Source of the DNA: Acidovorax sp. GW101-3H11
GTDB taxonomy: Bacteria; Pseudomonadota; Gammaproteobacteria; Burkholderiales; Burkholderiaceae_C
DNA length: 61,100 nt
Direction: 5' to 3'
Assembly (NCBI RefSeq): GCF_001633105.1
Contig: NZ_LUKZ01000011.1
Coordinates: forward strand, 3,777 to 64,876
The notes under the pieces were generated by a model. That model searched no databases and was not told the DNA's origin. It was given only the letters and a program-made list of their open reading frames with translations. Of this stretch, positions 1 through 7,613 are shown piece by piece (within the stretch, counting starts at the first letter, position 1; the number at the start of each line of letters is the position of its first letter). The translations under genes and the position numbers were made by a program.

Positions 1-290
1 CCCCACAACCGCCACGAACCGGTGCAAGACTCCCCGCATGAGGGCTCCCTTTCGCAATTTGTTACAGCGCATTGCACGAGCCATGCCAACCGTTCCCGCC
101 CGATTCAGGGCCACAGCACGACCCGGCGCCCTACAAAGGGGGGGCGGGAAACCCCCAATGCACCAGTGGGGTGCGGCCGTTACAGTCACGGCACTCGAAA
201 GCGCGCTTCGGTGTGCCAAGCGAGGGGCCCGAGGAGACACTTTCTACCAACAACCAAATTCAAAGCACCCAACGAGGTGCAACACTTTCC
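1..290. other. non-coding stretch at window edge, no gene seen
   Basis: Several frames stay open here, but none looks like a protein: composition is proline/arginine-rich in all frames, there is no family resemblance, and no ribosome binding site leads an ATG. The stretch ends in a terminator-like hairpin at 291-317, so it may be the 3' untranslated end or an RNA transcribed from beyond the left edge. I compared it by eye with 6S RNA, RNase P RNA and tmRNA landmarks and saw none. Confidence 0.4.
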
Positions 291-317
291 AGGCGCTGGC
301 GATCCCAGCGCCTTTTT
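291..317 (+). terminator. Rho-independent terminator candidate
   Basis: The arms AGGCGCTGG and CCAGCGCCT pair over 9 bp around a 5-nt loop and run directly into five T residues. It would end a plus-strand transcript arriving from the left edge, before the TSUP gene at 402. Confidence 0.6.
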
Positions 318-401
318 CTTGCCTGCTCGAAAAGTGATCCGAGCACCCAGCGCGCCCATTCAGTCCTGAATTGATAGCACTCCAGGTGCGAAAATAGCGC
401 C

Positions 402-1160
402 ATGGAATGGATTTTGATGACCCTGGCCTCGCTGCTCGCAGGCTTTGTGGATGCGATCGTGGGGGGCGGGGGCCTGGTGATGGTGCCCGCGCTGTTTGCA
501 GCGTTTCCGGGGGCGCCGCCAGCCACCCTGCTGGGCACCAACAAGGCGGCCTCGGTGTGGGGCACGGCCATGGCCACCTGGCAGTACAGCCGCCGGGTGC
601 AGATCCGCTGGCAGGCCATGTTGCCTGCTGCGGCGGCCGGTTTTGTAGGGTCGTTTGCGGGCGCCTGGGCTGTCACGGAGATCTCGGCCGATTTCCTGCG
701 CAAGCTGCTGCCCCTGGTGCTGCTGGCTGTGCTGGTCTACACCCTGGCCAAAAAGGAGCTGGGGCGGCACCACACCCCGCGTTTTGCGGGCCGCACCGAG
801 GTGCTGGTGGCCGGGCTGATCGGCGTGCTCATCGGTTTTTATGACGGCTTCTTCGGCCCGGGCACCGGCAGCTTTTTTGTGTTCCTGTTCGTGCGGCTGC
901 TGGGCTACGACTTCCTCAACGCCTCGGCCTCGGCCAAGCTGCTCAACTGCGCCACCAACATCGCCGCCATCGTGCTGTTTGCGGCCAAGGGCCATGTGTG
1001 GTGGCACTTTGCCGTGACGCTGGCCGTGGCCAACGTGGTGGGCAGCCTGCTGGGCACGCACATGGCGCTCAAGCATGGCACGGGCTTTGTGCGCGGCATC
1101 TTCATCCTGGTGGTGAGCACGCTGATCCTCAAGACCGGCTATGACGCCTTCTTGCGCTGA
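402..1160 (+). CDS. TSUP family sulfite/anion exporter (TauE/SafE, YfcA-like)
   Basis: A 252-residue inner-membrane protein of the 4-toluene sulfonate uptake permease (TSUP, formerly DUF81) family. These transporters move sulfite, sulfoacetate or other small organosulfur anions; the substrate here is unknown. The N-terminus carries the family pattern of a helix followed by a glycine-rich turn (FVDAIVGGGGLVMVPALF), and a second copy of the fold follows mid-protein (IGFYDGFFGPGTGSFF). About eight hydrophobic helices are visible, and the length is normal for the YfcA branch. No good Shine-Dalgarno precedes the ATG. It stands alone between a terminator and the amino-acid ABC operon, so context gives no clue to substrate. 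Confidence 0.88.
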   Translation: MEWILMTLASLLAGFVDAIVGGGGLVMVPALFAAFPGAPPATLLGTNKAASVWGTAMATWQYSRRVQIRWQAMLPAAAAGFVGSFAGAWAVTEISADFLRKLLPLVLLAVLVYTLAKKELGRHHTPRFAGRTEVLVAGLIGVLIGFYDGFFGPGTGSFFVFLFVRLLGYDFLNASASAKLLNCATNIAAIVLFAAKGHVWWHFAVTLAVANVVGSLLGTHMALKHGTGFVRGIFILVVSTLILKTGYDAFLR

Positions 1161-1253
1161 CACCGGGCCCGAAAACTGCTCCTGAAAGTTCGGGAGCCCC
1201 GTCTAAACCTGTTGTGAATAGGCACACAAGCGCCCGCTGGGGGTTGTCCGCAG

Positions 1254-1283
1254 TGTCAAGGAAAAAGTTCACAACTTTATAAT
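1254..1283 (+). promoter_or_regulatory. candidate sigma-70 promoter of the amino-acid ABC operon
   Basis: A perfect -10 hexamer TATAAT lies at 1278-1283 in an otherwise GC-rich spacer. The best -35 at the right distance (TGTCAA, about 1254-1259) is weak. The site is about 130 bp upstream of the binding-protein ATG at 1411, leaving a fairly long leader in which I see no riboswitch. Confidence 0.5.
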
Positions 1284-1410
1284 CGTGTCCATTTGATGAC
1301 GGCTGGCTTCGCCATCGGCGATGACCCCGTCCGCAATCCCCGAGCCTCCGGCCTGCTTACCCGCATGCCGGATTTTTTGTACCTGAAATACCCCGTACAG
1401 GACCCATCCC

Positions 1411-2172
1411 ATGAAATTGTTCAAGGCTGTCGCCACCGCCCTCGCGCTTTGCGCCGCATTCGCCGCCCAGGCCCGGACGCTGGACGAGGTGAAGAAGGAC
1501 GGCAAGATCCTCATCGCCACCGAAGGCCAGTTCGCCCCGTTCAATTTCTTCAACGGCACCACGCTGACCGGTTTCGAAGTGGAAGTGGCCGAACTCGTGG
1601 CCAAGAAGATGGGCCTGACCATCCAGTGGAAGACGCTGGGCTTCGACGCCCTGCTGACCGGCCTGCGCCAGGACCGCTGGGACCTGGTGATCGCCTCGCA
1701 CGGCATCACCGAAGAGCGCGCCAAGGCCGTGACCTTCACCGAACCCCACTACTGCTCGGGCGGCATGATCATCGCCATGGACCCCGCCATCAAGAGCGCC
1801 AAGGACCTGGCCGGCAAGATCGTGGCGGTGCAGACCGGCACCAGCTACCTCGAAAACGTGCAGAAGGTCTCGTCCATCAAGGAAATGAAGAACTTCCCCA
1901 CCGACGTGGACGCCCGCAGCGCCCTGAACTCGCGCCGCGTGGACGCCTGGGTGACCGACCGCTTTGTGGCCAAGGCCGTGGCCGAGAAGAACCCCGGCGC
2001 GGGCTTCAAGCTCGGCGACATGCTGTTCATCGAACGCATCGCCGCCGCCGTGGCCAAGGGCAACAGCTCGCTGGCCGGTGGCTGGAACAAGGCCCTCGCC
2101 GAAGTCATGGCCGATGGCAGCTACGCCGCACTGTCCAAGAAATATTTCAACGAAGACGTGCGCTGCCAGTAA
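1411..2172 (+). CDS. amino-acid ABC transporter, periplasmic substrate-binding protein
   Basis: A 253-residue SBP_bac_3 family protein (HisJ/GlnH type). A signal peptide with a hydrophobic core and an AQA-R cleavage site covers about residues 1-21. The mature part starts with the family opening (GKILIATEGQFAPFNF) and has the polar amino-acid binding pattern GFEVEVAELVAKKMG. An AGGA lies 8 nt before the ATG. It is the first gene of a three-gene operon with permease and ATPase and delivers a polar amino acid to them. The exact ligand cannot be read from sequence. One cysteine pair position (HYCSGG and the C-terminal RCQ) is unusual but may form a disulfide. Confidence 0.9.
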   Translation: MKLFKAVATALALCAAFAAQARTLDEVKKDGKILIATEGQFAPFNFFNGTTLTGFEVEVAELVAKKMGLTIQWKTLGFDALLTGLRQDRWDLVIASHGITEERAKAVTFTEPHYCSGGMIIAMDPAIKSAKDLAGKIVAVQTGTSYLENVQKVSSIKEMKNFPTDVDARSALNSRRVDAWVTDRFVAKAVAEKNPGAGFKLGDMLFIERIAAAVAKGNSSLAGGWNKALAEVMADGSYAALSKKYFNEDVRCQ

Positions 2173-2196
2173 GCGGCAGGCCCGGGATATTTCTTC

Positions 2197-2979
2197 ATGC
2201 TCACTGCCTTTTGGCCACAGCGCTGGTCCCGCCAGCAGCGCAGCAACGCCACGCTCGTCTCCGCCGTCATCCTGATGGTGCTGGCGCTGGCGCTGCTGGG
2301 CCAGTTGCTCTCCTTCCTGCCCGAGCCCATTGGCTCCAACGCCCAGGCTTTTTCTGACGGCGCGCGCACCACGCTGTGGCTCACGCTGATCAGCGGCAGC
2401 GTCGGCCTGGTGCTGGGCACCGGCGCGGCCCTGGCCCGCACCGCACGCTGGGCGGTGGTGCGCTGGGCAGCCAGCTTCTACATCTGGGTCATCCGGGGCA
2501 CGCCCCTCTTGGTGCAGATCCTGTTTGTGTACTTCGCACTGCCGGTGCTGGTGCCGGGGCTGAATTTGCCCGACTTTGCCGCCGCCGTGCTGGCCCTGGG
2601 CCTGAACGTGGGCGCCTACAACGCCGAGGCCATCCGCGCCGGGCTGCTGGCCGTGCCACGCGGCCAGACCGAGGCCGCCAAGGCCCTGGGGCTCGGGCGC
2701 ATGCATGTCTTTTTTGACGTGGTGTTCCCCCAGGCATTCAAGATCTCGCTGCCGCCGCTGGTGAGCAACTTTGTGGCGCTGCTCAAGGACTCGTCGCTGG
2801 CCTACGCGATTGGCGTAGTGGAGCTGACCAACGTGGGCAACCGCATCCAGTCGGCCACCTTCCAGCCCATTGCCACGCTGTCCACCGTGGCCATCACCTA
2901 CCTGCTGCTGACCACGCTGGTCACGCAGATCTCGAACGCGGTGGAATACCGCTTCGACGTGGAAGGCCGCAACAAATGA
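2197..2979 (+). CDS. amino-acid ABC transporter permease (HisM/GlnP type)
   Basis: A 260-residue inner-membrane permease with a long cytoplasmic N-terminus, about five helices, and the EAA loop that docks on the ATPase ([20 protein letters not shown], with G and P at the expected spacing). It follows the binding-protein gene by 24 nt and overlaps the ATPase start by 4 nt (ATGA), so translational coupling is likely. Polar amino-acid permeases often work as heterodimers. Only one permease gene is present, so a homodimer is the simplest reading. Confidence 0.9.
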   Translation: MLTAFWPQRWSRQQRSNATLVSAVILMVLALALLGQLLSFLPEPIGSNAQAFSDGARTTLWLTLISGSVGLVLGTGAALARTARWAVVRWAASFYIWVIRGTPLLVQILFVYFALPVLVPGLNLPDFAAAVLALGLNVGAYNAEAIRAGLLAVPRGQTEAAKALGLGRMHVFFDVVFPQAFKISLPPLVSNFVALLKDSSLAYAIGVVELTNVGNRIQSATFQPIATLSTVAITYLLLTTLVTQISNAVEYRFDVEGRNK

Positions 2980-3725
2980 CGACGGGCCAAGCCACTCCTT
3001 TCATCGTCGTGGACCGGGTCTGCAAGTCGTTCGGCGCCCACCAGGTGCTCAAGGACGTCTCGACCACCTTCAACACCGGCGAGGTCACCGTGATCATCGG
3101 TGCCTCGGGCTCGGGCAAGAGCACCTTGCTGCGCGCCATCAACCGGCTGGAGCCCCACGACAGCGGCACCATCACCATCGGCGGCGAGCCGGTGGGCGAC
3201 GACCAGCACCTGCTGCAAAAACAGCGCAGCGAAGTCGGCATGGTGTTCCAGCAGTTCAACCTGTTCGGCCACATGAGCGTGCTGGACAACGTGACCCTGG
3301 CGCCGCGCCGCATCCGCCACACACCACGCACGCAGGCCAATGCGCAGGCCCTGGCCCTGCTCACCCGCGTGGGCATGCAGGACCATGCGCACAAGTACCC
3401 CTGGCAGCTGTCGGGTGGCCAGCAGCAGCGCGTGGCCATTGCACGCGCGCTGGCCATGCAACCCAAGGTGATGCTGTTTGACGAACCCACCTCGGCCCTC
3501 GACCCCGAAATGGTGCAGGAGGTGCTGGACGTGATGCGCGAACTGGCCCGTGGCGGCATGACCATGATCGTGGTGACCCACGAGATGGGTTTTGCGCGCG
3601 AGGTGTCCGACCGCGTGATGTTCTTCGACCAAGGCCGCATCGCGCACGACGCTCCCCCTGCCGAGTTCTTCAACAACCCCGCCAACGACCGCATCCGCGC
3701 CTTCATCGGCCGCATGGGGGCCTGA
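2976..3725 (+). CDS. amino-acid ABC transporter ATP-binding protein (GlnQ/HisP type)
   Basis: A 249-residue ABC ATPase with all motifs intact: Walker [10 protein letters not shown] (near residue 40), Q-loop in [11 protein letters not shown], signature [16 protein letters not shown], Walker [15 protein letters not shown] and switch histidine in [11 protein letters not shown]. The N-terminal pattern [15 protein letters not shown] is typical of the polar amino-acid uptake branch. Its ATG overlaps the permease stop by 4 nt. A GC-rich dispersed repeat begins seven bases after its stop and probably forms the 3' end of the operon transcript. Confidence 0.93.
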   Translation: MTTGQATPFIVVDRVCKSFGAHQVLKDVSTTFNTGEVTVIIGASGSGKSTLLRAINRLEPHDSGTITIGGEPVGDDQHLLQKQRSEVGMVFQQFNLFGHMSVLDNVTLAPRRIRHTPRTQANAQALALLTRVGMQDHAHKYPWQLSGGQQQRVAIARALAMQPKVMLFDEPTSALDPEMVQEVLDVMRELARGGMTMIVVTHEMGFAREVSDRVMFFDQGRIAHDAPPAEFFNNPANDRIRAFIGRMGA

Positions 3726-3731
3726 AGAAAT

Positions 3732-3869
3732 GAAGCCCCCCCTGAGTCGCTTCGCGCCTTCCCCCTCGCTCGCTTCGCGGGAGGGGGACGCCCCCAGCGC
3801 ATGCAAGCAACGCGCCGCATACGCGGCTTGGCGGCCCTTGCGCGGGGGCACTCGCCTCGGGCCGCGCCT
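3732..3869 (+). repeat. GC-rich post-stop dispersed repeat, copy A
   Basis: This copy starts with ATGAAG and a C-run (CCCCCCCTGAG), continues with a GC hairpin (TCGCTTCGCG...), C-run / G-run arms and GAGGGGGACGCC, then a GCGGC..GGCGGCCCTTGC segment and GGGCCGCGCC. Copies B (9601-9724, minus) and C (27112-27160, minus, short) share this order. Each lies directly after a stop codon in the same orientation as the gene it follows. The rest of the spacer to 3967 shows no further structure that I can name. Confidence 0.65.
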
Positions 3870-3967
3870 ACCTGATGCGCTCTGTGCCTCACCCCATGCC
3901 ATTGGCACCTGAGATCCAGGTCCATGTGACATCCACAAAAACGCCAACAACCCCTACCGGAGTGACC

Positions 3968-5257
3968 ATGAAACTGAACCACACGTTCCTCGCCCTGATG
4001 GCCGCCGGCCTGTGCAGCCTGCCACCCGCAGCCTTTGCCCAGACCGCCAAGGATTTCGAAGACATGCGCAATGAGCTGAAGGCCCTGCGCGCCGAGCTGA
4101 ACGCGCTCAAGGCCCAGGCACCGGCCGCAGCGCCCGCCGCCTCGGCGTCGGCCTGGAACGACCGCATCGACGCCGTCGAACTCAAGCAGAAGGACGCCGT
4201 GGTGCTGGGCGACATCCCTGGCAGCTTCCGCCTCCCGGGCAGCGAAACCTCGATCCGCATCTATGGCTTTGCCGAAGCCAACATGGTCAAGGACTTCAAG
4301 GGCACAGCCCCTGGCGACACCTTCACCAACCTGATGGAGCAGCCCCTGGGCAGCTCCAAGAGCGGCAAGACCAGCCTGACCGCACAGACCTCGCGTTTTG
4401 GCTTCGAAACCTCCACGCCCACCGGCGTCGGCACCTTCAACACCAAGATCGAAGCCGACTTTTATGCCTACTGCGGCGCCGAGTGCAACCGCAACCGCCT
4501 GCGCCTGCGCCATGCCTACGGCGAATACGCAGGCTGGCTGATCGGCCAGACCTGGTCCACTTTCATGGACACGGACAACCTGCCCGAGACCGTGGACTTC
4601 AACGGCCCGCCCGGCGCCACGTTCCGCCGCCCCACGCAGATCCGCTACACCTACAACAACCCCAGCCTCGCCAAGTTCCAGTTCGCCGTGGAAGAGCCCA
4701 CCGACGGCGCACGCAGCCCCAACCTGGTGGCCCGCGTGGACAAGGCCTACGACTGGGGCAACGTGAACGCCCGCCTGCTGTCGCACGAGCAGCGCGTGTC
4801 TGGCGTGTCCAAGCGCGGCACCGGCTTTGGCCTGGGCGCGGGCTACAAGATCACCGGCACCACCACGCTGATGGCGCAGTACACGCGCCTGGACGGCGAT
4901 GGCGACGGCGCCTACCTGGTGGGCACCAACTACCCGGTGCTGGACGGCGGCACGGTGCGTCTGGACAAGTCGCACGGCCTGGTGCTGGGCCTGTCCAACG
5001 TGTTCAGCGAACAGCTGCGCGGCACGGTCTCGCTGGGCTTGGTGCGCTCGCGCAGCCACCTGGGCGACGCCTACGTGAACGCCTATGGCGCCGAAGGCAA
5101 CCACAAGCTCTACCAGTGGCACGCCGGCATGTACTACCTGCCGATCAAGAACGTGGAACTGGGCGGCGAGCTGATCGGTGGCCGCCGCACCACGTTCGAC
5201 GGCCAGCAGGGCGACATGCTGCGCCTGAACCTGCAGGCCCGTTATCTGTTCAACTAA
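3968..5257 (+). CDS. DcaP-like trimeric outer-membrane porin
   Basis: A 429-residue outer-membrane protein. Signal peptide at about residues 1-22 (cleavage after AFA). A short coiled-coil heptad region (KDFEDMRNELKALRAELNALKAQ) leads into a beta-barrel, which is the DcaP layout: an N-terminal periplasmic coiled coil and a 16-stranded trimeric barrel taking up small acids. The barrel starts at SIRIYGFAEANMV. The chain ends in ARYLFN, so the usual terminal aromatic residue is followed by one asparagine, slightly off the standard beta-signal. An open frame extends upstream, but the ATG at 3968 is chosen for the signal peptide. A strong terminator follows. It may admit substrates for the preceding ABC importer. 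Confidence 0.82.
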   Translation: MKLNHTFLALMAAGLCSLPPAAFAQTAKDFEDMRNELKALRAELNALKAQAPAAAPAASASAWNDRIDAVELKQKDAVVLGDIPGSFRLPGSETSIRIYGFAEANMVKDFKGTAPGDTFTNLMEQPLGSSKSGKTSLTAQTSRFGFETSTPTGVGTFNTKIEADFYAYCGAECNRNRLRLRHAYGEYAGWLIGQTWSTFMDTDNLPETVDFNGPPGATFRRPTQIRYTYNNPSLAKFQFAVEEPTDGARSPNLVARVDKAYDWGNVNARLLSHEQRVSGVSKRGTGFGLGAGYKITGTTTLMAQYTRLDGDGDGAYLVGTNYPVLDGGTVRLDKSHGLVLGLSNVFSEQLRGTVSLGLVRSRSHLGDAYVNAYGAEGNHKLYQWHAGMYYLPIKNVELGGELIGGRRTTFDGQQGDMLRLNLQARYLFN

Positions 5258-5277
5258 GCCTTCGCCTCGTTGAAGCA

Positions 5278-5307
5278 GGCTGGCCGGGCAACCGGCCAGC
5301 CTTTTTT
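5278..5307 (+). terminator. Rho-independent terminator after the porin gene
   Basis: A perfect 10-bp stem GGCTGGCCGG / CCGGCCAGCC with a GCAA tetraloop is followed by six T residues. It begins 20 nt after the porin stop codon and lies before the start of the EamA gene. Confidence 0.9.
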
Positions 5308-5335
5308 GTTTATTGCATTGCCTCTTTGCCTGTCG

Positions 5336-6223
5336 ATGAAACCCGAACGTTTTGGCCTGATGGCCCTGCTGGCCGTGACCGTGGTGTGGGGCACCACCTT
5401 CCCGGCCATGAAGCTGTTGTCCACCCAGCTCGATGCGCTGCAGATCATCTGGCTGCGGTTTGTGATTGCGCTGGCGGTGCTGGCGCCGCTGTGGTGGGGC
5501 ATGTGGCGCCATGAGCGCCTGTGGGGCTGCGCGCTGGGAGCGCTGCTGTTCCTGGCGTTCTGGCTGCAGATCGAGGGGCTGGCGCGCACCAGCAGCAACC
5601 GCAACGCGTTTGTGACCGGCCTCAATGTGCTGGTGGTGCCGCTGATCGCCATGGCCGCCATGGGCCGCCGCTACGGCTGGCGGCTGTGGGCAGCCTGCGG
5701 GATGGCCTTGCTGGGCATGACCCTGATGTTCCACGAGAACGAGCCCTGGAACCTGGGCGATACGCTGACGCTGGCCAGCACCGTGTTCTATGCGCTCTAC
5801 ATCCTGGCGCTGGAAGAATGCGCGCGCCGCACGGCCGCGCGCCCCCTGCGCGCCACGCGCATGGCGGCGGCGCAGGCCACGGTGATGGCAGTGGCCTCCA
5901 CCCTGCTGCTGCTGGGCCGCGACGGGGGCATGGGCTGGCTGCAGGCCACCGCCCACCTGCCCACCGATGCCTGGGTCGCCCTGCTCTACCTGGGCCTGCT
6001 GGCCAGTGTGGTGGTGGTCACGCTGCAGGCCTGGGGCCAGCAACGCGTGGACGCCATGCGCAGCGCCATCGTGTTCGGGCTGGAGCCAGTGTTTGCCGCA
6101 CTCACGGCCTGGGCACTGCTGGGCGAGCGGCTGGGCTGGGCGGGCCTGGCGGGCGCGGCGCTGATCGTGGCGGCGCTGGTGTTCAGCCAGATCCCGCCGT
6201 CGGCGCGGGCACAGCCTGCTTGA
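5336..6223 (+). CDS. DMT-superfamily transporter with two EamA domains
   Basis: A 295-residue inner-membrane protein with ten predicted helices in two EamA repeats (about residues 5-135 and 150-285), the drug/metabolite transporter layout (RhaT/YdcZ-like exporters of metabolites or amino acids). Family patterns are VVWGTTFPAMKLL at the start of repeat 1 and LEPVFAALTAWALLGERLGW in repeat 2. The in-frame ATG at 5270 lies inside the porin terminator hairpin region, so the ATG at 5336 just after the T-run is preferred. Substrate unknown. Confidence 0.88.
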   Translation: MKPERFGLMALLAVTVVWGTTFPAMKLLSTQLDALQIIWLRFVIALAVLAPLWWGMWRHERLWGCALGALLFLAFWLQIEGLARTSSNRNAFVTGLNVLVVPLIAMAAMGRRYGWRLWAACGMALLGMTLMFHENEPWNLGDTLTLASTVFYALYILALEECARRTAARPLRATRMAAAQATVMAVASTLLLLGRDGGMGWLQATAHLPTDAWVALLYLGLLASVVVVTLQAWGQQRVDAMRSAIVFGLEPVFAALTAWALLGERLGWAGLAGAALIVAALVFSQIPPSARAQPA

Positions 6224-6225
6224 GC

Positions 6226-6298
6226 CAAAAATTCAAGGAAAAATGGGCTTCACCGCTCGACCAGCATACCTTTATAGCTATACAAATAATAGCAATAC
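6226..6298 (-). repeat. AT-rich dispersed intergenic repeat (GCTAT...ATAGCT family)
   Basis: Read on the minus strand it has the core TTGCTATTATTTGTATAGCT followed by GGTATGCTGG...CATTTTTCCTTGAATTTTTGGC. It shares layout and partial sequence with copies near 24403, 39482, 45038, 53332 and 58908. It lies between two convergent genes. Confidence 0.55.
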
Positions 6299-6346
6299 TG
6301 CCGCTCTGGTACGGATACAGGTCCGCATGCGACGCGGACAACGGGG

Positions 6347-7444
6347 CTAGACCTGCGTGACCAGCCCCACCATCTTCACCACCTCCAGGTCGCGCCCCTT
6401 GACCGAGGCCAGCTCGGCGCGCAAGCGGTCGTTGTTCCAGCGCGCATCGGGGGCGCCGCTGAGGAACCAGTCTGAGCCGTTGTCGGCCAGGAACATGCCG
6501 TAGGTCTTGAGCGCCGCCAGGATGGCCTGGGCCTCGGGGCTGAAGCTGGCGGGGATGGCGTAGGCCGCCTTCAGGCGCACGCGCATGCCCATGGGCGGCA
6601 GGTTGGGGTCGGTGTTGGACGACGCGTAGTGCGTGGCCGGTGGCACAAACGCGCGGCGTGTGCGCGCTGCCGTGAAGCGCAGCGCATGGCGGATGCCACC
6701 CGCACCCTGCGATGCCTCGTCGTACCGCACCAGCCCGGGGAAGATGGGCAACCCGGCGGCGTCGGCGCTGGTCCAGCCAGGCTTGGCGGTGGGCCGCACG
6801 GTGTTGTTGTCGAGGTGGAACATGGCGCCCACATCGGCCACCCAGCGGTCGCTGCGTGCAAAGGCGCGCCCCAGTTCGTACAGCCGCTGGTTGTCGCGGT
6901 CGATCACCAACACATGGCGGTCGCCGTTCTGCCCCGGCGCGCCTTCCACGGGCGCGTCCAGCGGGATGGGAAACGGGCCGGGGTCGCTTTCGTCCCCGTA
7001 GGCCTGGTACTCGATGGCCACCCGCGCCTGCTGGCCCGAAACCACCTGGTAGGGAATGCCGATGGGTGCGCCCTCCCACAGGCCGGAGCCGAAGTCGCGG
7101 TACAGGCCCTTGTCGGCGCCGATGCTGGCGATCAGGCGGTCGGAGGCCGGGTCCACTTCGGCGCCGCTGATGTCGGTGTTCCAGGGATTGTCGGCCGGGA
7201 AAGGAATGGCACCGTTGAGCGCCGCACCGGCCCCCAGACTGGCGCGCGCGAGGTTGCCATAGGCCACGCTGCCGGGCGGTGGTGGGGGCAGGGGCGACGG
7301 CGATGGGGCTGGCGCCGGAGACGGAGCGGGGGATGGCGCTGGAGCGGGGCTGGCCGGGGCATCGTCGCCACCACCGCCGCCTCCACACGCCGTGAGCAAC
7401 AGAACAGGAAGGGCCCTGAGGGCCCGGCGGCGTTGGCGTTGCAT
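6347..7444 (-). CDS. proline-rich secreted lipoprotein of unknown function
   Basis: A 365-residue protein. A signal peptide ends in a lipobox (LLLTAC, Cys about residue 20), so it is probably lipid-anchored. After a poly-glycine run comes a roughly 45-residue Ala/Pro/Ser repeat linker (APAPSPAPSPAPAPSPSP), then a globular domain from about residue 75 to the end (IPFPADNPWNTDISGAEVDP, HVLVIDRDNQRLYELG, PIFPGLVRYDEA). I recognise no enzyme family and see no clear catalytic motif. A GGAGA lies 9 nt upstream of the ATG. It follows mrdA on the same strand after 169 bp, but a link to cell-wall synthesis is only positional. Confidence 0.75.
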   Translation of the reverse strand: MQRQRRRALRALPVLLLTACGGGGGGDDAPASPAPAPSPAPSPAPAPSPSPLPPPPPGSVAYGNLARASLGAGAALNGAIPFPADNPWNTDISGAEVDPASDRLIASIGADKGLYRDFGSGLWEGAPIGIPYQVVSGQQARVAIEYQAYGDESDPGPFPIPLDAPVEGAPGQNGDRHVLVIDRDNQRLYELGRAFARSDRWVADVGAMFHLDNNTVRPTAKPGWTSADAAGLPIFPGLVRYDEASQGAGGIRHALRFTAARTRRAFVPPATHYASSNTDPNLPPMGMRVRLKAAYAIPASFSPEAQAILAALKTYGMFLADNGSDWFLSGAPDARWNNDRLRAELASVKGRDLEVVKMVGLVTQV

Positions 7445-7613
7445 GGTGCTTGTCTCCGGTGCGTGGCGATCGGGCGCGGCCCCGGGGCAGAGCCGGAATC
7501 TGGTTTCCTGTCATCCAGCGGGGGCGGGCGAATTCTGCCGCAGAAGCGGAGTACGGCCTGTTAGAAGATGTTCGCGTGGGGTGGGGCCAGACCTCCGCAC
7601 GCGGGCCCGGCCA

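Noticed and set aside
22..374. Three overlapping short open frames at the left edge
   Set aside because: All are Pro/Arg-rich with no family match, and the stretch ends in a terminator hairpin, so coding is unlikely.
366..397. Weak GATAGC...ATAGC similarity to the AT-rich repeat just before the TSUP gene
   Set aside because: Only the core hexamers match; the GCGCG and GGCC-T segments are missing.
3730..3912. Small protein frame starting MKPPLSRFAPSPSL after the ABC ATPase
   Set aside because: It is a translation of the GC-rich dispersed repeat; the same kind of peptide appears from copy B, so it is repeat sequence, not a gene.
2921..6043. A 1040-codon open frame on the minus strand
   Set aside because: It is antisense to the ABC ATPase, porin and EamA genes, His/Gln/Ala-rich, with no family resemblance. 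Long antisense frames are expected at this GC content.
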